Shown here piece by piece: positions 1-8,494 of a stretch of 8,494 bases of DNA (within the stretch, counting starts at the first letter, position 1; the number at the start of each line of letters is the position of its first letter). The position numbers were made by a program, and so were the translations under genes. Origin of the DNA: Acidobacteriaceae bacterium (GTDB taxonomy: Bacteria > Acidobacteriota > Terriglobia > Terriglobales > Acidobacteriaceae); NCBI GenBank assembly GCA_030049955.1, contig JASIJX010000099.1, positions 1 through 8,494 on the forward strand, in the 5' to 3' direction. The notes below the pieces were generated by a model. It was not told where the DNA came from and did not search any database. It saw only the letters and a list, made by a program, of their open reading frames with translations.

Positions 1-200
1 AGATGATTCGGCATGACCGTAAAATCGTGAATAATAAACCGGCCATCGCGAACGTAAGAACGAAGCACATCGACAAGCAGGCTAGCCATTCCATCCGTTT
101 GGAAGAGCGACCTGCCGCCTGCCGTTCCACTAGTCACAAAGAACGTCCGGGCCCTACCGGTTTTGTTGCTCGGATCTGAAGGCCGCGACGGCTTTGACAT
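1..200 (-). CDS. REP-associated tyrosine transposase (RAYT, Y1/IS200-like), 5' part, cut by window edge
   Basis: This reading frame starts at ATG 198-200 on the minus strand and stays open to the window edge, giving 66 complete codons. The protein begins MSKPSRPSDPSNKTGRARTF, continues FFVTSGTAGGRSLFQTDGMA, and ends IIHDFTVMPNH at the boundary. The RTFFVT strand near residues 18-23, the helix around 35-53 and the terminal VMPNH are typical of the Y1 (HUH) transposase fold used by RAYTs. His66 should be the first histidine of the HUH motif; the second His and the catalytic Tyr would lie outside the window. The start is supported by AAGGAG (211-216) ten bases upstream and by an in-frame stop just before it. 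RAYTs are single-copy relatives of IS200 transposases thought to mobilise REP palindromes, and REP-like hairpins lie immediately upstream here. Whether the gene is intact cannot be judged. Family recognition is from memory of the motif pattern. Confidence 0.72.
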   Translation of the reverse strand, partial: MSKPSRPSDPSNKTGRARTFFVTSGTAGGRSLFQTDGMASLLVDVLRSYVRDGRFIIHDFTVMPNH

Positions 201-224
201 AAGTCCGGTACTCCTTGCAATTCC

Positions 225-300
225 GCGCCACGGCAAGCGCAGGGGCTAAAGCCCATGAATCTTTGGCGGTCTTTGCGGCACGACTGAAGTCGTGCCCTGA
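225..300 (-). repeat. REP/BIME-like hairpin cluster upstream of the RAYT gene
   Basis: Two perfect short hairpins and one weaker one lie within about 75 bases. GGCACGAC (277-284) pairs with GTCGTGCC (289-296) around the tetraloop TGAA. GGGC (243-246) pairs with GCCC (251-254) around TAAA. GCGC at 225-228 and 237-240 forms a weaker four-pair stem. Tetraloop-capped GC palindromes next to a RAYT start match the layout of REP/BIME elements, which are substrates of RAYTs. Very similar hairpin pairs are, as far as I recall, dispersed in many copies in Terriglobia genomes, but copy number cannot be seen in one window. The outer ends are uncertain; the element may run from about 171 to about 310. Transcribed, the larger hairpin could also stabilise the 3' end of the hslV message. 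Confidence 0.6.
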
Positions 301-361
301 CACGGGTTGTGTTTCCGATTGGAAAAGCCTTCCATCCGATGTCATTCCAAACTTCATTCCG

Positions 362-907
362 CTACTTCAATTCCTCGATGGTCACGCGATCGTTGGTATA
401 AATGCAGATCTCGCCGGCAATCTTCATCGCCTTCTCGGCGACTTCGCGGGCGCTCAGGTTGGTGTTTTCCACCAGAGCGCGCGCCGCGGCTGTCGCATAA
501 CTGCCGCCGGAGCCGATGGCGGCGAACGACTCGTCCGGGTCGATCACGTCGCCGGAGCCCGAGATCAGGAACGTCTGCCCCTTGTCGGCGACCAGTAGCA
601 GTGCCTCAAGGTTGCGCAGCATCTTGTCGGTTCGCCAGTCTTTGGCCAATTCCACGGCGGCGCGGTTCAGGTTGCCGGCATGCTGCTCGAGCTTGGACTC
701 GAAGCGGGTGAAAAGGTTGAAGGCGTCGGCCGTTGAACCGGCAAAGCCGGCCAGAATCCTGTCCTGATACAGGCGCCGGATCTTTTTGGCCGAATGCTTC
801 AGCACGTGATCGCCCAGCGTCACCTGGCCATCGGCGGCCATCACTACATGCCCGTCGCGCCGCACGCAGATCACCGTCGTCGAGCGGATACGGGAACTGT
901 TTGTCAT
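362..907 (-). CDS. hslV: ATP-dependent protease subunit HslV (ClpQ)
   Basis: The 181-residue product is the proteolytic core of HslUV, a cytoplasmic N-terminal-threonine protease that degrades proteins unfolded by the HslU ATPase. The family signature is clear: STTVICVRR at the mature N-terminus, DGQVTLGD (26-33), [12 protein letters not shown] (52-63), [13 protein letters not shown] (86-98), IGSGGSYA (131-138) and ICIYTN (168-172). By alignment with E. coli HslV the catalytic threonine is Thr10, with Asp26, Lys42 and Ser133 as the supporting residues. The first nine residues (MTNSSRIRS) would therefore be a propeptide removed on maturation. I chose ATG 905-907 over the upstream in-frame ATG at 959-961 because the longer form adds a lysine-rich stretch foreign to the family and has no Shine-Dalgarno, whereas AAGAAGAAACGA precedes 907. 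hslU, the usual partner gene, is not next to it in this window. Confidence 0.95.
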   Translation of the reverse strand: MTNSSRIRSTTVICVRRDGHVVMAADGQVTLGDHVLKHSAKKIRRLYQDRILAGFAGSTADAFNLFTRFESKLEQHAGNLNRAAVELAKDWRTDKMLRNLEALLLVADKGQTFLISGSGDVIDPDESFAAIGSGGSYATAAARALVENTNLSAREVAEKAMKIAGEICIYTNDRVTIEELK

Positions 908-910
908 AGT

Positions 911-937
911 TCGTTTCTTCTTGGCTCGTTTCTTCTT
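911..937 (-). repeat. 12-bp direct repeat at the hslV translation start
   Basis: The plus-strand sequence TCGTTTCTTCTT occurs at 911-922 and again at 926-937, so on the hslV strand AAGAAGAAACGA appears twice, 15 bases apart, just before the ATG. The copy nearer the start supplies the only purine-rich ribosome-binding candidate. The 15-base period keeps the repeat in frame in the longer reading frame, where it encodes KKKRAKKKR. It looks like a small tandem duplication in the leader. Confidence 0.6.
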
Positions 938-949
938 CAAAACAGAGAT

Positions 950-955
950 AGTATA
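950..955 (-). promoter_or_regulatory. Possible sigma-70 -10 element for hslV
   Basis: On the minus strand TATACT (five of six to TATAAT) lies about 43 bases upstream of the hslV ATG, predicting a short leader of roughly 35 bases. No good -35 is visible 16-18 bases upstream (the equivalent hexamer reads CGGGTC), so this is a tentative call. Confidence 0.25.
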
Positions 956-1063
956 GGTCATTGTGCACCGTAGACCCGCGGATAGCTTCCCGGGTTGGGA
1001 TTGCAGTTCATCCGTTCCCCGCAGCGCGACAAAATGAGCTGTTTGGCCCGCTTTGGCGTCTAT

Positions 1064-1110
1064 TTGTCAGCCGCGGCCGAAGTATCCTCAATTCAGATTC
1101 GCGGTATCCT
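1064..1110 (+). promoter_or_regulatory. Possible promoter region of mrdA-rodA
   Basis: A -35-like TTGTCA (1064-1069, five of six to TTGACA) is followed by two identical heptamers GTATCCT at 1082-1088 and 1104-1110. Each contains TATCCT, which resembles a -10 hexamer. Neither gives ideal 17-base spacing with TTGTCA (13 and 35 bases), so the exact promoter is unresolved. The heptamer copies are 22 bases apart, about two helical turns, which would also suit binding of a dimeric regulator. The ribosome-binding region follows at 1111-1125. Confidence 0.2.
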
Positions 1111-1125
1111 AGAAAAGAAACCAGG

Positions 1126-3201
1126 ATGTTTTCAACAAGCAGCAATCGGGGCGAAAAACTGCCCACCTTCAAGCTGACGGTGGTGCAGTACGGCGTTTTG
1201 CTGATGATGCTGGCCCTGGTGGGCGGCCTTTGGCGGCTGCAGGTGCTGGGGGCGAATAACTTCCGCGCCATGGCCGAGGCGAACCGCATCCGCAAAGTGC
1301 CGGTGCTCGCCGCCCGGGGAAAACTGTTTGACCGCTACGGCCGGCTGCTGGTCGACAACTATCCGTCCACTTCCTGCTTCCTGGTCCGCGAGCAAAACCA
1401 TAACGTCGAAGCCGACCTGCCGCTGATCGCCCAGGGGCTGCACCTCGATCTCGATCAGTTGAAGGCCACCATACACCGCTATCGCGGCCTTCCCGGCTAC
1501 CAGCCGATTCCCATCAAGGAAGACATCTCCTCCGACGAGGTCGCCTTCATTGCCGCGCACAAAAACGAACTGCCGGAGCTTGAAACCATCGAAGAAGCGC
1601 GACGGCTATACCCGCGCGACGGTTTTGCGGCGCACCTGATCGGCTACGTGGGCGAGGTAAGCGAGGATGATTTGAACAATCCCCGCTACGCGGCCGATGA
1701 GCCGGGCGACGTGGTGGGCAAGGCGGGCGTCGAGGAAACCTACGACGACCTGCTCCGCGGCCAGGACGGCTCCCGGGATGTGATTGTGGACAGCCATGGC
1801 CGCGAGGTGGGCTACTTCGGCACGCAGCACGCCATCCCCGGCCAGGACCTGAAGCTGACCATCGATAACGACATTCAGCGCGCGGCGGAAGTAGCCCTGG
1901 GCGACCGCGACGGCGCCGTCGTGGTGATGGACCCTCGCAACGGCGAGATTCTTGCCATGGTTTCGCACCCGGCCTACGATCCGAATGATTTTGCAGTGAA
2001 GATCAAGGCCGCGGACTGGGACAAGCTCATCACCGATCCCGATCACCCCATGATGAACCGCGCCATCCAGGCGCAGCTCGCGCCCGGCTCGACGTTCAAG
2101 ATCCTCATGTCGGTGGCCGGACTGCAAGAGGGCATCGCGCAGAATATGAAAGTGGTGTGCAACGGCGGCGCCGAGTTTTACGGCCACTTCTATGCCTGCG
2201 ACAAGCACCACGGCGTGGTCGATATCGAGCATGCGATTCCGTGGTCCTGCGATACGTACTACTACACGCTGGCCAACAGGCTGGGCATCGATACCATTGC
2301 CCGCTACGCCAAAAGCGTGGGCCTGGGCGAGCGCACGGGCATCGATCTGCCCAATGAGGCCACGGGCAACGTGCCCTCCACCGAGTGGAAGCTGAGGACG
2401 TTTCATGAAAAATGGTTCGCCGGCGAGACGATCTCCGTGGGCATCGGCCAGGGCGCTGTAACGGTTACGCCTATCCAATTGGCGCGGTACATCGGCGGCA
2501 TCGCCTCGGACGGCCATTTTGTCCGCCCGCACGTAGTCGATCCGGCGCAGCTTCCGCCGCAGTTCCGCCAGGCCATCGTGGATTCATTCCCCGGCTCCGG
2601 CGTCTCGAGCATTCCACTCGACCCCGCCAACTGGGAGATCATCACCAACGGAATGGCGCAGGCCACGTCGCCGGGCGAGTTCGACACTGCCTATGCCTCG
2701 CACCTTGACGGCGTGGACTTTGCCGGCAAGACCGGCACGGCGCAAGTGGCCAGCCACGCGGCTCTCGCGCACATGGGCAAGGGCGTGGACACGCGGCCCA
2801 ATGGCTGGTTTGTGGGCGTCATTCCCCGGCGTAATCCGGAGTTCGTCGTCGCCGTGCTGTGGGAGCATGGCGACTGGGGCTCGAACGCCGCTCGGCTGGC
2901 CGCTCAGGTAGCGACCGTGTATGTGAACAAGCAGCGCATGATGGAGCACAATGTACTCGAGCAGGCTTCGGCACCCAAGCCCGTAGAGATGGGCGCGGTA
3001 TGGTCGCAGGATCGTCCGGCCGATCCCAGGCATCCGGATGCTCCTGTGGAATCCGACCTGCACGGCGGCCATTTCCTGATCATGCCCAGTGTTCCGGACA
3101 CGACTGCACCAGCCAAGGCGCTTGCTGAATCCACGCTGCCGGCCTGGCTGCATGTCTCGCCGCTGCGGTCCAATATTCGTGCGGGGGAAGACAGCCACTG
3201 A
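1126..3201 (+). CDS. mrdA: Penicillin-binding protein 2 (peptidoglycan D,D-transpeptidase of the elongasome)
   Basis: The 691-residue product is a class B penicillin-binding protein that cross-links peptidoglycan during side-wall growth, working with RodA. A short cytoplasmic tail is followed by one membrane anchor (about residues 17-37, LTVVQYGVLLMMLALVGG). The pedestal domain opens with the conserved RGKLFDRYGRLL (64-75). The transpeptidase domain shows all three catalytic motifs: STFK with nucleophile Ser322 and Lys325, SCD at 374-376 in the SxN/SxD position, and KTG at 535-537 followed by TAQ. The family is usually around 630 residues; here roughly 80 residues after the last core strand (from about 610) form a Pro/Asp/Ala-rich tail of unknown role. 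I chose ATG 1126 because it leaves a normal short tail before the anchor and has a purine-rich AGAAAAGAAACCAGG upstream. The in-frame ATG at 961 would add 55 unfamiliar residues. Its stop overlaps the rodA start, so the two are one operon. Confidence 0.95.
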   Translation: MFSTSSNRGEKLPTFKLTVVQYGVLLMMLALVGGLWRLQVLGANNFRAMAEANRIRKVPVLAARGKLFDRYGRLLVDNYPSTSCFLVREQNHNVEADLPLIAQGLHLDLDQLKATIHRYRGLPGYQPIPIKEDISSDEVAFIAAHKNELPELETIEEARRLYPRDGFAAHLIGYVGEVSEDDLNNPRYAADEPGDVVGKAGVEETYDDLLRGQDGSRDVIVDSHGREVGYFGTQHAIPGQDLKLTIDNDIQRAAEVALGDRDGAVVVMDPRNGEILAMVSHPAYDPNDFAVKIKAADWDKLITDPDHPMMNRAIQAQLAPGSTFKILMSVAGLQEGIAQNMKVVCNGGAEFYGHFYACDKHHGVVDIEHAIPWSCDTYYYTLANRLGIDTIARYAKSVGLGERTGIDLPNEATGNVPSTEWKLRTFHEKWFAGETISVGIGQGAVTVTPIQLARYIGGIASDGHFVRPHVVDPAQLPPQFRQAIVDSFPGSGVSSIPLDPANWEIITNGMAQATSPGEFDTAYASHLDGVDFAGKTGTAQVASHAALAHMGKGVDTRPNGWFVGVIPRRNPEFVVAVLWEHGDWGSNAARLAAQVATVYVNKQRMMEHNVLEQASAPKPVEMGAVWSQDRPADPRHPDAPVESDLHGGHFLIMPSVPDTTAPAKALAESTLPAWLHVSPLRSNIRAGEDSH

Positions 3202-4298
3202 TGCGCCGCTTCCTCAGTTTCCGCGATTTCGACTGGTCTCTGCTCGCGATGGTGCTGGGCTTGTGCGTGCTGTCGGTGCTCGAAGTGCACTCGACCACGG
3301 TGCACACCCGCTTTGCCAGCTTTGAAAACAAGCAGATCATGTGGATTGCCGCCGGCCTGGTGGGCATGTTCATTCTGGCCAAGATCGATTACCATCGGCT
3401 CCTCGACTGGGCTCCGTGGGCGTATATCGTCTTTGTCCTCTCCCTCATGGCCGTAAAGGTCGTCGGCCGCAAAGTAATGGGCGCGCGCCGCTGGATCGCA
3501 CTCGGACCATTTGAGTTTCAGCCATCGGAGTGGGTCAAACTCGTTCTGGTGCTGGTGGTGGCGCGGTACTTCGCCAACCTGGGTGGCCGCAACCTGACCT
3601 GGCGGGAGATCTTCAAGGCCTTTGCGCTGGTCGGCTTTCCCATGGTGCTGGTGCTGGTGCAGCCTGACCTGGGAACCACGCTCACCTATGCGCCGATTCT
3701 CGTTGCAGGGCTCTTTCTGGGCGGCATCAGCCTCCGGCAGGCGACGATTCTGATCGTTTGCGGCCTGAGCCTGGTTGTGGGTGTCTGGTCGAGTGGAAAA
3801 ATCCTCAAGCCTTATCAAAAGGCGAGACTTACCAGCTTCATCAATCCCGACAACGATCCCCGCGGGTCAGGTTACCAGATCCGCCAATCGCTGATTGCCG
3901 TTGGTTCGGGCGGCGTCTGGGGCAAGGGCACCGAAAAGGGAACCCAGACGCAGGGCTACTTTCTGCCCATCCCGTACACGGATTTTATCTTCGCAGCCTT
4001 CAGCGAGGAGCACGGCTTTGTGGGCGCGGTTTTCGTGCTGCTGCTATACTTCGGAATATTGATGCGTTTGATTCAAAACGCTCAAACAGCCGCTGACCTG
4101 CCCGGGTCCCTGATTATCATGGGAGTCGTGGCGGTGTTGACGTTCCAGATCGCGGTCAACGTCGGCATGGTCATCGGATTTATGCCCGTCACCGGAATTC
4201 CTTTGCCACTCATGAGTTACGGGGGATCTTCGGTGTTGTTTACGTTCCTGGCTCTGGGCGTTGCGATGAATATCAGGATGCGCCGGTTCGTAAACTGA
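3201..4298 (+). CDS. rodA: Rod shape-determining protein RodA (SEDS peptidoglycan glycosyltransferase)
   Basis: The 365-residue product is a multi-pass inner-membrane SEDS protein that polymerises glycan strands from lipid II, paired with PBP2. Family motifs are intact: KVMGARRWIALGPFEFQPSE (91-110) with the conserved PSE glutamate at 109, QPDLGTT (154-160), YQKARLTSFINPDNDP (205-220), and the extracellular IPYTDFIFAAFSEE segment (257-270). Asp261 there is the position of the catalytic aspartate in characterised RodA proteins. PLPLMSYGGSS (335-344) near the C-terminus is also intact. About ten hydrophobic segments are visible, as expected, and the length is usual for the family. The ATG overlaps the mrdA stop in TGATG (3199-3203), so translation is probably coupled and the two partners made in a fixed ratio. 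No separate Shine-Dalgarno is evident beyond GGGGGAAG (3182-3189). Confidence 0.96.
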   Translation: MRRFLSFRDFDWSLLAMVLGLCVLSVLEVHSTTVHTRFASFENKQIMWIAAGLVGMFILAKIDYHRLLDWAPWAYIVFVLSLMAVKVVGRKVMGARRWIALGPFEFQPSEWVKLVLVLVVARYFANLGGRNLTWREIFKAFALVGFPMVLVLVQPDLGTTLTYAPILVAGLFLGGISLRQATILIVCGLSLVVGVWSSGKILKPYQKARLTSFINPDNDPRGSGYQIRQSLIAVGSGGVWGKGTEKGTQTQGYFLPIPYTDFIFAAFSEEHGFVGAVFVLLLYFGILMRLIQNAQTAADLPGSLIIMGVVAVLTFQIAVNVGMVIGFMPVTGIPLPLMSYGGSSVLFTFLALGVAMNIRMRRFVN

Positions 4299-4344
4299 GG
4301 CGGCACTGTCCCCTTTGGATAGCGTCGTCCGCAAGATTAAGTGC

Positions 4345-4387
4345 CTGACTGGCGAGGGAATGCATCCCACGGTCAGATAGGTTTTTT
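4345..4387 (+). terminator. Possible intrinsic terminator after rodA
   Basis: CTGACT (4345-4350) can pair with GGTCAG (4371-4376), and inside it GGGA (4356-4359) with TCCC (4365-4368), separated by an internal loop. A run of six T (4382-4387) follows five bases later, and a second run of five T at 4392-4396. The stem is interrupted and the T-run is displaced, so termination may be partial; some read-through into rng is plausible. Confidence 0.35.
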
Positions 4388-4476
4388 GAAGTTTTTGCCG
4401 GCGAGGTCCCGATGGACCGCGCGCCGGGCAGGATTGGGTTCATGAGCACGCAGAGACTCGCAGGCCGTCAGCCTGT

Positions 4477-4491
4477 TTCGGAAGTTCCGAA
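4477..4491. repeat. 15-bp perfect palindrome, candidate operator
   Basis: TTCGGAA, a central G, then TTCCGAA form a perfect inverted repeat with seven-base arms. The tight symmetry and lack of a loop fit a protein-binding site better than an RNA hairpin. It lies about 380 bases upstream of rng and 180 bases after rodA. No regulator can be named. Confidence 0.3.
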
Positions 4492-4608
4492 GCAATCGGG
4501 TTCAGCTGGCGCCGCTCAGGTGGAAATAGCCCCGCCGCTGCATGCGGCATTGCGGGCCACAAGCTCTCTGCCATCGGATTACCGTATTTTACTGCTGGAG
4601 CACCGCTC

Positions 4609-4638
4609 CGGTTCGCCGCCCGGCGAGGCCGTGAACCG
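4609..4638. repeat. GC-rich hairpin in the rodA-rng gap
   Basis: CGGTTC (4609-4614) is complementary to GAACCG (4633-4638). Inside it CGCCG (4614-4618) faces CGGCG (4621-4625), so two alternative or nested stems are possible. No T-run follows, so it is not an intrinsic terminator. Confidence 0.35.
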
Positions 4639-4708
4639 AGCCACAGCAAATCTCAGGTCGTCCTTTCTGCCCATGCCTTCCTCCGCACGCGCGCGTTTCC
4701 ATCTCACC

Positions 4709-4737
4709 TTGCCGCTATGGGCAAAACCGCAGATTAT
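4709..4737 (+). promoter_or_regulatory. Weak candidate promoter for rng
   Basis: TTGCCG (4709-4714) and GATTAT (4732-4737) are separated by 17 bases, each matching the sigma-70 consensus at four of six positions. The predicted transcript would start near 4744, giving a leader of about 128 bases that opens with the two hairpins at 4741-4789. A second weak alternative is TTGAGT (4790-4795) with TATATC (4811-4816), at 15-base spacing. Confidence 0.2.
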
Positions 4738-4740
4738 GTG

Positions 4741-4789
4741 CCCTGTTCAGCTCAGCACAGGGTCGCCGCTCCCTGATGGTCGCGGCGAC
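4741..4789 (+). repeat. Two adjoining hairpins upstream of rng
   Basis: CCCTGT (4741-4746) pairs with ACAGGG (4757-4762), and GTCGCCGC (4762-4769) pairs perfectly with GCGGCGAC (4782-4789) around a 12-base loop. The stems share base 4762 and would stack. The CGCCGCTCCCTGATGGTCGC segment resembles intergenic sequence I recall recurring in Acidobacteriota genomes, so this may be a dispersed repeat; alternatively it is structure in the rng leader. Confidence 0.45.
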
Positions 4790-4871
4790 TTGAGTGTCTC
4801 GGCTTGGGGATATATCGTCTGCAGTTTTGCCATGTTGCCGGCGGCCCTGAGCTGCCGGACGGAAAGGTACG

Positions 4872-7811
<2,940 letters not shown>

Positions 7812-7827
7812 CAACCTTAATGAGATG

Positions 7828-7852
7828 GGCCGGGGTACCGCTCCGGCCTTTT
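7828..7852 (+). terminator. Intrinsic terminator of rng
   Basis: GGCCGGGG (7828-7835) pairs with CTCCGGCC (7841-7848), eight pairs including one G-T wobble, around the loop TACCG. TTTT (7849-7852) follows directly. It lies 16 bases after the rng stop codon and separates rng from the downstream gene. Confidence 0.8.
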
Positions 7853-7908
7853 CGCCTCTGGAATCGAATGTAAGTCGAAGAGAACACAGCGATTTTCTTC
7901 CAAAAAAC

Positions 7909-7936
7909 GCAACCTCGGCCAAAAATCCGTGTCTAA
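7909..7936 (+). promoter_or_regulatory. Possible ECF-sigma promoter of the outer-membrane protein gene
   Basis: GCAACCT (7909-7915) resembles the ECF -35 consensus GGAACCT with one mismatch. GTCTAA (7931-7936) resembles the ECF -10 element CGTCTAA, with 16 bases between GCAACC and GTCTAA. The spacing and motifs fit RpoE/SigW-type extracytoplasmic-stress promoters, which often drive envelope genes. A transcript would start near 7942 and carry a small hairpin (GGGGA 7946-7950 with TCCCC 7959-7963) before the ribosome-binding site. Confidence 0.33.
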
Positions 7937-7990
7937 GCCACAGAAGGGGAAAATCTAGTCCCCCGGGATATTAACGACAACTTTCGATTC

Positions 7991-7997
7991 AAAGAGG
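7991..7997 (+). promoter_or_regulatory. Ribosome-binding site fixing the start of the outer-membrane protein
   Basis: AAAGAGG lies six bases before ATG 8004. This favours that start over the in-frame ATG at 8031, which is preceded only by GATTTCGTTG. Confidence 0.6.
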
Positions 7998-8003
7998 TCC
8001 AAC

Positions 8004-8494
8004 ATGTCTTTTCGTGAGGGGATTTCGTTGATGAGGTATGCCTTCTTCCTTGTGTGCGCATCGCTTCTTGCGACCGTTTCTATAAGCGCGCAATCCGCTG
8101 CAAATCAGTCAACAGCTTCTTCCGACACTTCTACCGTCTGGTCCTCGAGCCAGGACGGGCTGTACCAGATTGCCGACGGCTCGGTTCCATCGAGTGCCGC
8201 GTTGCCTTCGGCATCACCAGCCGCCGGCTCTGCGGCGCATGCGCAGAGCGACAACGACACTTACCACGGCTGGCACGGCCACGACATCATGCAACGGCTT
8301 ACCTGGGAGGCGGGCGGCGGCTTCAGTGCTCCCCTCGGCAATGACCGTCCCTTCATCACTTGGGGCGGCAACTTCACCCTCGGTGCGGGCGTCCGTTTCT
8401 CCAGGCGCGTCTCCGCGCTGCTCGAGTATCAATTCATGAGTAACAAGCTGCCCGGCGCGTTTATTGCGGCAGCAAATAGCGGTTGCGGTGATTG
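8004..8494 (+). CDS. Outer-membrane beta-barrel protein, N-terminal part, cut by window edge
   Basis: The frame is open from ATG 8004 to the window end, giving 163 codons with no stop. Residues 1-29 form a signal peptide: MSFREGISLMR, then the hydrophobic YAFFLVCASLLATVSI, with likely cleavage after SISA before Gln30. Residues 30-90 are a Ser/Ala/Pro-rich, probably flexible segment. YHGWHGHD (87-94) is a short His-rich patch. From about residue 98 the pattern alternates as in outer-membrane beta-strands: LTWEAGGGFSAPLG, FITWGGNFTLGAGVRFSRRV, SALLEYQFMSNKLPGAF. This resembles outer-membrane beta-barrel proteins common in Terriglobia, from recall. Function is unknown; a porin-like or structural role is possible. 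It has its own likely promoter behind the rng terminator, so it is probably a separate transcription unit. Confidence 0.8.
   Translation, partial: MSFREGISLMRYAFFLVCASLLATVSISAQSAANQSTASSDTSTVWSSSQDGLYQIADGSVPSSAALPSASPAAGSAAHAQSDNDTYHGWHGHDIMQRLTWEAGGGFSAPLGNDRPFITWGGNFTLGAGVRFSRRVSALLEYQFMSNKLPGAFIAAANSGCGD

Larger units (their letters stand above)
4299..4871 (+). other. 573-base rodA-rng intergenic region without a convincing gene
   Basis: The only sizeable open frame on the coding strand (4412-4909, 165 codons) has no recognisable domain and no family resemblance, and overlaps the start of rng, so I do not call it. The region does hold structure: the interrupted terminator-like hairpin at 4345-4387, a 15-bp palindrome at 4477-4491, a hairpin at 4609-4638 and two adjoining hairpins at 4741-4789 just ahead of rng. 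Parts may belong to a dispersed intergenic repeat. Part may also be a long rng leader, by analogy with the long autoregulatory 5' leader of E. coli rne. Neither can be decided from the sequence alone. Confidence 0.5.

Noticed and set aside
307..335. Imperfect stem downstream of hslV, considered as an intrinsic terminator on the minus strand.
   Set aside because: The stem has a bulge and a mismatch and is not followed by a T-run on that strand. The REP hairpin nearby is a better 3'-end structure but also lacks a T-run.
154..357. 67-codon minus-strand frame over the RAYT start and REP hairpins.
   Set aside because: It reads the repeat and the RAYT 5' end in a different frame. The RAYT frame has the ribosome-binding site and recognisable motifs.
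908..961. Longer HslV beginning at ATG 959-961.
   Set aside because: The added residues are Lys/Arg-rich and repeat-encoded, there is no Shine-Dalgarno before 961, and the extension would place the catalytic threonine 27 residues in.
1606..2532. Long antisense open frame (308 codons) inside mrdA.
   Set aside because: It mirrors a strongly conserved PBP2 coding region. GC-rich codon use leaves few stops on the opposite strand, and the product resembles nothing known.
2904..3818. Antisense open frame (304 codons) spanning the mrdA-rodA junction.
   Set aside because: It crosses two confidently identified genes on the other strand and has a His/Gln/Arg-rich composition typical of shadow frames.

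Overview
The window looks like a chromosomal segment of a GC-rich Acidobacteriota bacterium, probably of the class Terriglobia. This assignment comes from recalled protein resemblance (PBP2, RNase G and the outer-membrane barrel) and from the type of REP/RAYT repeat at the left edge. No database search was run. The region carries core housekeeping genes plus one mobile/repeat module.

Layout, left to right. At 1-200 (minus) is the 5' part of a REP-associated tyrosine transposase (RAYT) gene that runs off the left edge. Its start is preceded by a clear AAGGAG and by REP-like hairpins at 225-296. At 362-907 (minus) is hslV, the peptidase subunit of the HslUV protease. hslU is not found beside it; the RAYT/REP module occupies the space directly downstream. 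A divergent intergenic region (908-1125) separates hslV from the elongasome pair mrdA (PBP2, 1126-3201) and rodA (3201-4298), which overlap by one base. A 573-base gap (4299-4871) with no convincing gene follows; it holds a possible terminator, a 15-bp palindrome and several hairpins. Next is rng/rne (4872-7811), an RNase E/G whose S1 domain is split by an insert of about 500 residues of charged low-complexity sequence. It ends at a strong intrinsic terminator (7828-7852). The right edge holds the first 163 codons of a secreted outer-membrane beta-barrel protein, with a possible ECF-sigma promoter upstream.

Functional reading. PBP2 and RodA form the transpeptidase/glycosyltransferase pair that builds lateral-wall peptidoglycan. 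An RNase G gene next to cell-shape genes recalls the mreBCD-maf-rng (cafA) cluster of E. coli, though mreBCD is absent here. HslV is a proteolytic stress component with its own opposite-strand transcription. The most unusual item is the RNase E/G architecture: features resembling the E. coli RNase E C-terminal scaffold (arginine-rich and acidic segments, short linear motifs) sit inside the S1 domain, while the C-terminus stops soon after the catalytic core.
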